NCBI GenBank assembly: GCA_040905445.1
Contig: JBBDRN010000047.1
Coordinates: forward strand, 11,186-75,185
Direction: 5' to 3'
Origin: SKPT01 sp040905445
GTDB lineage: Bacteria > Planctomycetota > Phycisphaerae > Phycisphaerales > Phycisphaeraceae
Length of the DNA: 64,000 bases
A model generated the notes under the pieces. The model had not been told where the DNA came from. It saw nothing but the letters and a program-made list of their open reading frames with translations, and did no database searches. The translations under genes and the position numbers were made by a program. This document shows positions 17,411 through 24,658 of this stretch, one piece after another (the first letter of the stretch is position 1; each line of letters begins with the position of its first letter).

Positions 17411-18934
17411 ATGAAGCGCCGAAATGCGCGATGGACAGCAGCGGCCGTCATCCTGGCCGCGATCGGCGCGGCGGGGGGCGGGGGCACCGCAGCGCCCGCC
17501 AACGCCGCGCTGATCGACATCGACCCCGCCACAACCTACCCCTTCGCCGACCCGGCCCGCGAGCTGGCGTGGTACCACGGCCAGGTCACGCCCCACGACA
17601 CGCAGACACGCGTCGCCGCCGGCTCGACCGCCGAGCGATCCTATTCCCAGCCCATGGGCGACGACCCGCTCGACTTCTGGCTCGCGCCGCCCGCCGGCTA
17701 CGACGCCGATGGCGACGACGCCCACCCGCTCGTGGTCTACCTCCACGGCGCCGGCGCCCGCGGCGGGGATGTGCATGACAACCTCGACTCCCCCGTGCCC
17801 GAGTACTGGACCAGCCAGGCGACGCAAGCGCTCGCCCCCGGCGGCGGAGCGTACGTCCTCGCCCCCAAGATCCCCTACAGCTATCAGGCTTGGGTCGAGA
17901 CCGGCGTGCGCGACAACTGGGCGATCGAAGGCTACGAGATCGACGACCCCGACGTCGTCTCCCTCGTCGATCACCTCGTCGTCTCGCGCGGCCTGCGCCT
18001 GGCGCTCACCGCAGCGGCGGGGCTCGTCCACGGCGGCACGCAGGACCTGCCCACCCGCATCGACCCCGACCGCATCTACATCGTTGGCCAGTCGATGGGC
18101 GGCTTCGGCGTCTACGACGCCCTCGCCCGCGTCTCCGACGCCGCGGGCCGCGACGAGCTCGCCGACTGGCTCGCGCTCGAGCAGGCGCACGGCGGCGAGC
18201 TCTGGCCAACCTTCACCTTCGCCGCCGGCGCCGCGGTCGCCGGCGCCGGGCCGGTCGATCGCATGCCCGAGCTGGCGGATCGGCCGCTGTGGATGATGAG
18301 CCACGACGCCGACCCGATCGTCCCTCCCGCCGCAACGACCAGCCTCGTCGAGGCGATTCGAGACCTGCTCGACGATGTCGACGCGGTGCACCAGACGGCC
18401 GCCGTCACCGCCACGGGCGCGACGACCCTTGGCTTCAACAGCGACCTCGCCGAGTTGCTCGCCCACGACCGACTGCACACGAGCTTCACCGGCGAAGGGC
18501 GTGACGGCCTCGGCCCACACCACTGGGTCAGCCAGGACTGGCCCCACGCCGGTCAGGACGACCTCGTCGCGCGCTGGCTCTTCGCACAGAGCCTCGCGGC
18601 CGGCCCCTTGCTCGTCGGTGACATGAACCGCGACGGCATCATCGACGCCGTCGACGTCGCCCCCTTCGTGCTCGCGCTGACCGACCCCGCCGGCTACCAC
18701 GCGCAGCACGGACTCGACCCCGTGCTCGTCGGCGACATCAACGCCGACGGCACGCTCGACGCCGTCGACGTCGCCCCCTTCGTGCAACTGCTCGTCGGCG
18801 ACAACGCGACGTCAACGCCCGAGCCCGGCAGCCTCGTGCTGCTCGGCCTCGCGACCCTGCTGCTGACGCGGCGCCGCTTCGCTCGCGTCGGCGTCACACC
18901 AGCAGCGACGCCGGGTTCTCCAGCATCTGCTTGA
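17411..18934 (+). CDS. PEP-CTERM protein with alpha/beta-hydrolase domain and dockerin-like repeats
   Basis: A 507-residue exported protein. After a signal peptide (WTAAAVILAAIGAAGGG) comes an alpha/beta-hydrolase domain: HPLVVYLHGAGARGG (oxyanion region), then IYIVGQSMGGFGVYDAL with the nucleophile Ser in GQSMG, MMSHDADPIVPP with the acid, and a His near GPHHWV. Two dockerin-like loops follow, GDMNRDGIIDAVDV and GDINADGTLDAVDV, then STPEPGS, a hydrophobic helix and RRRF. It should be a surface-anchored esterase or lipase-like enzyme; substrate unknown. The frame runs 41 bases into the 3' end of pdhC on the other strand, adding an unusual tail after the Arg cluster. Confidence 0.85.
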   Translation: MKRRNARWTAAAVILAAIGAAGGGGTAAPANAALIDIDPATTYPFADPARELAWYHGQVTPHDTQTRVAAGSTAERSYSQPMGDDPLDFWLAPPAGYDADGDDAHPLVVYLHGAGARGGDVHDNLDSPVPEYWTSQATQALAPGGGAYVLAPKIPYSYQAWVETGVRDNWAIEGYEIDDPDVVSLVDHLVVSRGLRLALTAAAGLVHGGTQDLPTRIDPDRIYIVGQSMGGFGVYDALARVSDAAGRDELADWLALEQAHGGELWPTFTFAAGAAVAGAGPVDRMPELADRPLWMMSHDADPIVPPAATTSLVEAIRDLLDDVDAVHQTAAVTATGATTLGFNSDLAELLAHDRLHTSFTGEGRDGLGPHHWVSQDWPHAGQDDLVARWLFAQSLAAGPLLVGDMNRDGIIDAVDVAPFVLALTDPAGYHAQHGLDPVLVGDINADGTLDAVDVAPFVQLLVGDNATSTPEPGSLVLLGLATLLLTRRRFARVGVTPAATPGSPASA

Positions 18935-20222
18935 ACGTCTGCAGGTATTCCGCCGCGATCGCCCCGTCGACCACGCGGTGGTCCGCCGACATCGTCACCG
19001 TCATCTCGTGGCCCACGACGATCTCCCCGTCGCGCACCACCGGCTTCTCGAGCGCCGCGCCGATCGCGAGGATCGCGGCCTGCGGCGGATTGATGATCGC
19101 CTCGAAATGCTCCACGCCCAGCATCCCCAGGTTGCTCAGCGTGATCGTCCCGTCGGCCATCTGCTCGGCCTTGAGCCCCGGCCCGCGGGCCTGCTTCGCG
19201 AGCTCGCGCGTCTGCTCGCTGATCGTCCGCAGCCCCAGGTTCTGCACGTCGCGGATCACCGGCACCACCAGCCCGCCGCCACGCTCCTCCGGCAGCGCGA
19301 CCGCGATGCCGACGTTGACGCTGCCGTGCACCTCGATGCTGCCGTCGCTCCACGACGCGTTGACGAGCGGGTGGCGCGTGCATGCCAGCGCGGCGGCGCG
19401 GGTGATGAAGTCGTTGACCGAGAGCTTGATCCCCTGGCTTTCGAGCTGATCGTTGAGCGTCTTGCGCAGCGCCATGAGCGGGGACATGTCGATGGCGACG
19501 GTGACGGTGAAGTGGGGGATCGTCGCTTTGGACTCGACCAGCCGCCGCGCGATCGTCTTGCGCATGCTGGACAGCTCGATGGTGCGGGCTTCGAGCTGGA
19601 TGGCACCGGTGGATGGGGCCGCGGCGGGGGCGGCTTGCGGACTCGCGCTGCCGCCGCCGCCCTGGCGGGTCTTGCCCTCGGCCGCGGCGAGCACGTCGCG
19701 TTTGATGATGCGGCCGCCGGGGCCCGAGCCGTCGATCCCGCCGAGGTCGACGTCGCGCTCCTCGGCGAGCTTGCGGGCCAGCGGGCTGACGCGCAGACGC
19801 CCCCCGCCGCCGCCACCCTGCGGCCGCGCCTGGCCACCGCCCGCGGCTGGCTCCGCCGTCGCGGCAGGCGCCTGACTCTCGCTCGCCTCGGGCGCTGCCT
19901 CAGTCGTCGCCTCGCCCGACGTCGCCGCCGCCGGCTGCTCGCCGCCGCCGACCTCGGCCTTGGCGGCATCCTCGACCGACTCGCCTTCGCCCGCGAGGAT
20001 GCAGATCACCTCGCCCACCGGCACCGTCTTGCCTTCGTCCACCGCCAGCCGCGCGACCTTCCCGTCGTCGAACGCCTGCAGTTCCATCGTCGCCTTGTCC
20101 GTCTCGACGTCGGCGAGGTGGTCGCCTGCGGCCACGTCGTCGCCGACCTGCACCTGCCACTTGAGGATCGTGCCCTCCTCCATGGTGTCGGACAGGCGGG
20201 GCATCGTGATCGTGATCGGCAT
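18894..20222 (-). CDS. pdhC: pyruvate dehydrogenase E2, dihydrolipoamide acetyltransferase
   Basis: A 442-residue E2 subunit. Residues 1-78 are the lipoyl domain with the lipoylated Lys43 in ETDKATME; a long Ala/Pro/Gly linker leads to the peripheral-subunit-binding domain at about 143-180 (VSPLARKLAEERDVDL, GPGGRIIKRDVL); the catalytic domain ends with SADHRVVDG (His415, Asp419). It transfers the acetyl group from E1 to CoA as the core of the complex. It is separated from pdhA and pdhB by a nucleotidyltransferase gene, a repeat and a terminator, so it is probably transcribed apart. No E3 (lpd) gene is in the window. Confidence 0.95.
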   Translation of the reverse strand: MPITITMPRLSDTMEEGTILKWQVQVGDDVAAGDHLADVETDKATMELQAFDDGKVARLAVDEGKTVPVGEVICILAGEGESVEDAAKAEVGGGEQPAAATSGEATTEAAPEASESQAPAATAEPAAGGGQARPQGGGGGGRLRVSPLARKLAEERDVDLGGIDGSGPGGRIIKRDVLAAAEGKTRQGGGGSASPQAAPAAAPSTGAIQLEARTIELSSMRKTIARRLVESKATIPHFTVTVAIDMSPLMALRKTLNDQLESQGIKLSVNDFITRAAALACTRHPLVNASWSDGSIEVHGSVNVGIAVALPEERGGGLVVPVIRDVQNLGLRTISEQTRELAKQARGPGLKAEQMADGTITLSNLGMLGVEHFEAIINPPQAAILAIGAALEKPVVRDGEIVVGHEMTVTMSADHRVVDGAIAAEYLQTFKQMLENPASLLV

Positions 20223-20311
20223 CGCGTAGGCTCCTCGGACGCTGGAATGCCGGCATGGTAGCAGGGAACCGCCCGATTTGCCGCGCCGCCGCGCCCCCCT
20301 GGCGCCCGCAT

Positions 20312-21142
20312 CTAAAACGCGCAGCGCGTGCCCGCGAGCCGCTCGGTCACGCTCGCGATGTCGTGGCGATAGGACATGTCCAGCACCGGCGCGTGGATCG
20401 GCACCGCCTCGAACACCTCGCCCAGTTCGCTCATCGCCACGTTCACCGCGTCGGTGATCTCGTACTCACCGCGCGGCGAAGGCTCGATGCGCCGGCAGGC
20501 CTCGAAGACCGCGGGCGTGAACCGCCAGCAGTTCATCGACACGCACGCCGCGTCGCCCAGCGCCGCGCGGGTCGCGTCGTCGGGCTTTTCGATGACGCGG
20601 CGGAGGCGGCTGTGCTCGTCGAGTTCCACGAGCCCGAACTTGCTCAGCCGCTCCGGCTCGATGTTCGACGCCTCGGCCATCGCCCGCAGGTTAAACGCCG
20701 CCAGCCCCGAGCCCGCCAGCTCCCCGACCCGCTCGAACGCCTCGAGCGGGTAATAGTTGTCGGAGTTGATGACGAGCACGGCGTCGCGGCCGGCGAAGGC
20801 TTCCGCGGCGGCAACGGCGTCGGCGGTGCCGCGCGGCTGCGCCTGGATCGCAAAGTCGATCGTCACCCGCTCGGGCGCGACCTGCCGCGTGTAGTAATCG
20901 CGGATCTGATCGTGCTCCGGCCCAATGACGAGGCAGACGCTGCGATAGCCGGCGTCGGCGAGGTTGGTCAGCACGTAGTCGAGGAACGGCCGGTCGATCG
21001 GGATCATCGCCTTGACGCCTTGCGACGCGACCTGCGCCTGGGCATCGGTGGTGCCGCCGGCGGCAGGGTCGCCCGCCTCGCGCATGCGCTTGCCGAGCCC
21101 GCGGGCGAGGATGACCGCCTTGGCGGTGTTGGACTGGGGCAT
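20312..21142 (-). CDS. sugar nucleotidyltransferase-like protein
   Basis: A 276-residue protein of the nucleotidyltransferase fold. The N-terminus AVILARGLGKRMRE is the usual signature with A-R-G in place of the common A-G-G. The metal-binding Asp is in LVINSDNYYP, and SKFGLVELDEHSRL, VIEKPDD and MNCWRFTP follow in family order. RGTADAV contacts the sugar phosphate in relatives such as glucose-1-phosphate thymidylyltransferases. It would make an NDP-sugar from a sugar-1-phosphate; which sugar is unclear. It lies 89 bases upstream of pdhC on the same strand. The start at 21142 is chosen because upstream residues are repeat-derived. Confidence 0.8.
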   Translation of the reverse strand: MPQSNTAKAVILARGLGKRMREAGDPAAGGTTDAQAQVASQGVKAMIPIDRPFLDYVLTNLADAGYRSVCLVIGPEHDQIRDYYTRQVAPERVTIDFAIQAQPRGTADAVAAAEAFAGRDAVLVINSDNYYPLEAFERVGELAGSGLAAFNLRAMAEASNIEPERLSKFGLVELDEHSRLRRVIEKPDDATRAALGDAACVSMNCWRFTPAVFEACRRIEPSPRGEYEITDAVNVAMSELGEVFEAVPIHAPVLDMSYRHDIASVTERLAGTRCAF

Positions 21143-21185
21143 GGGAGGAGGCTCCGGGGGAGGGATAGCGGATGATACCGCGCTT

Positions 21186-21422
21186 GCCCCGTTCAGCCCC
21201 GCAGGGGCTGCGGGTTGTAGCCACGGGTGGAGCGCAGCGGAACCCGTGGAACGCGGCGACGGGGAATCTGCCTGCCCCGGCAGGGGCAGCGGGAATTGCC
21301 TCCGCCCCTGCCGGGGCGGGACGAACACCGACGTGCCCCACGGGTTGCGCGGCTTACCGCGGCCGGCCAGCTGCTTCACCCGTGGCTACATGCCGGTCGC
21401 CCCCTGCGGGGCTGCAACCAGG
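21186..21422. repeat. long imperfect inverted repeat element
   Basis: The left arm (CAGCCCCGCAGGGGCTGCGG, TAGCCACGGGTGGAGC) is mirrored by the right arm (CACCCGTGGCTACATG, CCCCCTGCGGGGCTGC), with GCCCCGGCAGGGGC and CGCCCCTGCCGGGGCG palindromes between. It would fold into a large cruciform or RNA hairpin. From general knowledge, very similar CCACGGGTGGAGCGnAGCGGAACCCGTGG sequences are scattered in planctomycete and verrucomicrobial genomes. No protein is encoded. Confidence 0.75.
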
Positions 21423-21468
21423 TCTCGGCGCGACTGTGTTTATCGACCCCGAAAATTCCGGATGAACG

Positions 21469-21508
21469 AAAAAAAAGACGCCCACGGAACGTGATGTCCG
21501 TGGACGTC
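21469..21508 (-). terminator. rho-independent terminator after pdhB
   Basis: Read on the minus strand, GACGTCCACGGA pairs with TCCGTGGGCGTC (11 of 12 pairs) around an eight-base loop and is followed by eight T. It lies 56 bases past the pdhB stop codon and closes the pdhA-hicBA-pdhB unit before the nucleotidyltransferase and pdhC. Confidence 0.9.
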
Positions 21509-21563
21509 CGGTGGCGGGGGCTTTAAGGATGGCAGATCGCCGCAGCTTTGTCAACCCCCCTAC

Positions 21564-22655
21564 TCAGGTGTTGTACGTCACGGCCCGCACGGCCTCGGTG
21601 ATCCGCCGCGTGTTCGGCAGCATCTCCTGCTCCATGCTGCGGTTATAGGGCGGTGGCACGTCGTGGGCGTTGACCCGCACCACCTGGTTGTCCAGCAGAT
21701 CCATCCCCTGCTCATAGATCCGCGTCGCGATCTCCGACGCCACCGACGCGAACGGCCAACTCTGGTCCACCACCACGCAGTAGCTCGTCTTCTCGATGCT
21801 CGCGATGATCGTGCCCATGTCCAGCGGCCGATATGTCCGCACGTCGATCACCTCGCAGTCGATGCCCTCCTGCTCCAGCGCCTCGGCCGCCTCCAGCGCG
21901 AAATGCACCGGCCGACCCGCCGCCACGATCGTGCAGTCGGCGCCCTGCTTGATCACGTTCGCCTGCCCAAAGGGGATGGTGAAATCGTCGTCATCCTCCG
22001 GCGGCGCCCACTGGCCGTGGAGGTAGCGCGAAAAGTCCCGGTCGCCGCGCCCGCCCATGCCCAGCATGCGCTCCGACTCGAGATAGAAGACCGGGTCGTC
22101 ATCGCGGATCGCCGTCTTGAGCATGCCCTTGGCGTCGCGCGGCGTCGACGGAATCGCCATCTTCAGCCCCGGCACCTGGCTCCACAGGCTCTCGACCGAC
22201 CACGAGTGCGTCGAGCCGAGCTGTCCGCCCGCGCCGTTGTTGCCCCGGAAGACGACCGGCACGTTGAACTGCCCGCCCGACATGTAGAGCATCTTCGGCG
22301 CGTTGTTGACGATCTGATCCGCCGCGACGAGGCAGAAAGACCAGCTCATGAACTCGATGATCGGTCGCAGGCCATACATCGCCGCGCCGATGCCGGCACC
22401 CGAGAAGGCCGTCTCCGAGATGGGCGTGTCGATGACGCGCCCCGGGCCGAACTGGTCGAGCATGCCCTCGGTGACCTTGTAGGCTCCGTTGTACTCGGCG
22501 ACCTCCTCGCCCATGATGAACACGCGCTGATCGCGCAGCATCTCCTCGACCATCGCCTCGCGCAGGCCGTGGCGGTACTGGTATTTGCGCGACGCGGTGT
22601 CGGTGGCGGCGTGGCTGTTGTGGTTGTTGCTGGCGGTGGCGGTCATGAATTTCAT
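21564..22655 (-). CDS. pdhB: pyruvate dehydrogenase E1 component, beta subunit
   Basis: A 363-residue transketolase-like subunit. RVFIMGEEVAEYNGAYKVTEG and GPGRVIDTPISETAFSG are the pyrimidine-binding domain; EFMSWSFCLVAADQIVNNAPK and VFRGNNGAGGQLGSTHS are conserved E1-beta blocks; the C-terminal domain has DVRTYRPLDMGTI. It pairs with PdhA to decarboxylate pyruvate. ATG 22655 overlaps the stop of hicA (ATGA); ATG 22646 is an alternative. It ends with a strong terminator. Translation may depend on ribosomes finishing hicA, which is now frameshifted. Confidence 0.95.
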   Translation of the reverse strand: MKFMTATASNNHNSHAATDTASRKYQYRHGLREAMVEEMLRDQRVFIMGEEVAEYNGAYKVTEGMLDQFGPGRVIDTPISETAFSGAGIGAAMYGLRPIIEFMSWSFCLVAADQIVNNAPKMLYMSGGQFNVPVVFRGNNGAGGQLGSTHSWSVESLWSQVPGLKMAIPSTPRDAKGMLKTAIRDDDPVFYLESERMLGMGGRGDRDFSRYLHGQWAPPEDDDDFTIPFGQANVIKQGADCTIVAAGRPVHFALEAAEALEQEGIDCEVIDVRTYRPLDMGTIIASIEKTSYCVVVDQSWPFASVASEIATRIYEQGMDLLDNQVVRVNAHDVPPPYNRSMEQEMLPNTRRITEAVRAVTYNT

Positions 22656-22847
22656 TTCTCACTGGGCGGGTCGACGTCGAGTTTCCTGCAAATATGTCTG
22701 GCAAGCCGGGCGGCGACTTCCGTGTGCCGCGGTACGGGCTGGATGGCGCCGTTGGCAGGATTGATCCAGAGCGTGTGGTCCGCCCCTTCTCGGAGGGAAT
22801 CGGCAGCCGTGCCGCCGCAAGTGCCGGACGAGCTTGCGCTGCTTCAT
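22652..22847 (-). pseudogene. hicA: HicA-type mRNA interferase, frameshifted
   Basis: The first 17 codons read MKQRKLVRHLRRHGCRF, a normal HicA start. One extra C in a CCC run near 22798 then shifts the frame. In the correct frame the remainder is EGADHTLWINPANGAI, VPRHTEVAARLARHI and CRKLDVDPPSEK, with the catalytic His of the GxxH motif (GADH). HicA is a double-stranded-RNA-binding-fold toxin that cleaves mRNA. Its ATG overlaps the hicB stop and its stop overlaps the pdhB start. As written it would yield a 62-residue nonsense product, so the toxin is either dead or the extra C is a sequencing error. Confidence 0.8.
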
Positions 22848-23068
22848 CCGAGTTCCACAACCCCGCGCTTGGCTGATTCCGGAATGCCCTTCAAGCCCTG
22901 CTCACGCCGGTAGTCGAGCACGAGTTGGATGGCGGACTTCAGGCTCGCGATCGCCTCCTCTTCGGTTTTTCCTTGCCCATTGGCTTCCGGCACTTCGGGG
23001 CAGAACGCGAGGTACCACGGGTCGTCCTCTTCAGGCGGCTCAATGATGTAGGTGAATTCGTGTCGCAT
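22844..23068 (-). CDS. hicB: HicB-type antitoxin
   Basis: A 74-residue HicB: MRHEFTYIIEPPEEDDPWYL, then CPEVPEANGQGKTEEEAI and SLKSAIQLVLDYRREQG, the partly degraded RNase-H-like fold that binds and blocks HicA. It has no C-terminal DNA-binding domain, so autoregulation may be weak or depend on the host operon. Order hicB-hicA with an ATGA overlap is common. It starts 55 bases after the pdhA stop, so the pair is read from the pdh promoter. Confidence 0.85.
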   Translation of the reverse strand: MRHEFTYIIEPPEEDDPWYLAFCPEVPEANGQGKTEEEAIASLKSAIQLVLDYRREQGLKGIPESAKRGVVELG

Positions 23069-23123
23069 GTCGTTTGGACCGACGTTGAGGTTGATGCCGC
23101 CGCGGGCCGCGGCGATTAAGCCC

Positions 23124-24230
23124 TCACTCCCCGCTGTTCTCATCCCGGATCAGCGCCGGCAGCTCCCCCTTCTCGAACGGCGGGAACGGCTCGCTGAACA
23201 CGTCCGTGTACAGCTCCTCATTGCCCGGCTCGGGCGCGTTTTCCGCGTACTTCACGCTGTCGATCGCCCTCTGCTTCGTCTGCTGGTCCAGCTCGTCGAT
23301 CTGCTCCTGGCTCGTCAGCTCCTTCTCGATCAGGTGATTCACCAGCAGGTTGATGCAGTCGCGCTGCTGGATCTCCTTGACCTCGTCCTTGGCCCGGTAC
23401 TTCTGCGGGTCGGACATCGAATGGCCCTGGTACCGGTACGTCTTGACGTTGATGAAGCACGGCCCCTCGCCCGCGTCCTCGTCGTGGCCGAGCACTTTCG
23501 TGTACGAGCCTCGCGTCTTCTCGATCTCGGTGTGGAACGTGTCGTAGACCTCCATGAGGTCGAGCCCGTCGCACTCGGCGTAGCGCATGCCGTAGGCGTC
23601 GGCCTTCTTGGACAGATCCTCCGCCATCGCCGTGCCGCGGGCGATGTGCGTGCCCATCGAGTAGTAGTTGTTCTCCACCGCGAAGATGATCGGCAGGCGC
23701 CAGATCGCGGCGAGGTTCATCGACTCGTGGAAGGCTCCCTGGTTGAGCGCCCCGTCACCGAGGTAGCAGAGGCAGACCTTGTCCTCGCGGTTGTACTGCA
23801 GCGCAAACGCCAGCCCGACGCCCAGCGGGCACTGCCCGCCGACGATCGCGTGCCCGCCGTAGAGGTGTCGCGGCTTGTCGAAGAAGTGCATCGACCCGCC
23901 CTTGCCCTTGGCGCAGCCGGCGAGCTTGCCGTACAGCTCCGCCATGGCGTAGTTGGGGTGCATGCCGCGGGCCAGCGCGTGGCCGTGGTCCCGATAGGCG
24001 GTGATGACCGGGTCGCCGTCGCGGGCGGCGGCGATGGAGCCGACGGCGACGGCCTCCTGACCGATGTAGATGTGGCAGAACCCGCCGATCTTCTGCTGCA
24101 TGTAGCTCTGCATCGTCCGCTCCTCGAAGCGGCGGATGAGCATCATGTCGTGCAGCAGTTGCAGGAGGCGGGGCCCGTCGAGGTTATCGGAGGGGCGGGC
24201 CCGGGCCTTGTCCTGGGTCGCGGTGGCCAT
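23124..24230 (-). CDS. pdhA: pyruvate dehydrogenase E1 component, alpha subunit
   Basis: A 368-residue E1-alpha subunit. IRRFEERTMQSYMQQKIGGF, HIYIGQEAVAVG, YRDHGHALARG and GKGGSMHFFD are family blocks; the thiamine-diphosphate motif is GDGALNQGAFHESMN ending in ENN; RYQGHSMSDPQKYR contains the phosphorylation-loop region of the family. ATG 24230 with AAGGA upstream is preferred over an earlier ATG at 24269. First gene of the unit pdhA-hicB-hicA-pdhB. Confidence 0.95.
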   Translation of the reverse strand: MATATQDKARARPSDNLDGPRLLQLLHDMMLIRRFEERTMQSYMQQKIGGFCHIYIGQEAVAVGSIAAARDGDPVITAYRDHGHALARGMHPNYAMAELYGKLAGCAKGKGGSMHFFDKPRHLYGGHAIVGGQCPLGVGLAFALQYNREDKVCLCYLGDGALNQGAFHESMNLAAIWRLPIIFAVENNYYSMGTHIARGTAMAEDLSKKADAYGMRYAECDGLDLMEVYDTFHTEIEKTRGSYTKVLGHDEDAGEGPCFINVKTYRYQGHSMSDPQKYRAKDEVKEIQQRDCINLLVNHLIEKELTSQEQIDELDQQTKQRAIDSVKYAENAPEPGNEELYTDVFSEPFPPFEKGELPALIRDENSGE

Positions 24231-24658
24231 GAAAGCGTCCTTCGCTGTCGTGGGAGGGTGTGCTGGCATCGAGTGGCGTCGCGGCCACGGCGGCCGGTCC
24301 CCGCCACGCCGACTCGCCAGCCGGTGCAGCCGGCCCCCCGGGGCTCATCGGCCGGCGACGACCACGCATTGAGCCTGGCGCCACCCGCCGGGGCTCTGGC
24401 GCGGGCCTGGCCGCTTGAGCGTTATCGGGGCCCTGTAACAGTTTAGATGGGCCTCCAAAGGTCAGCAAGTAAGACGCCTCGTGACTCCGCGCTTTCGCGC
24501 CCAGCAGCCGCAGCCGCTCCGCAGCCGGCCCGGGCTTCACGACCTTTGACCCCCACGATGCGACCGTGGGCGAGCCCGACCGCGGCCGTCCCGGTCGCAG
24601 GCATCCCGGCCTTGCCATACACTGCCCCCTCGCTGTCCGACCCGCTGGAGCCCCCGCC
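24231..24658. promoter_or_regulatory. divergent intergenic region of pdhA and bamA
   Basis: This 428-base region must carry both promoters, since pdhA and bamA point away from each other. TAACAGTTTAGAT near 24435 is the most A/T-rich patch and a possible -10 area. CCCACG and CGTGGG near 24550-24568 form a small hairpin. I could not assign a convincing -35/-10 pair, and I see no gene in it. Confidence 0.3.
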
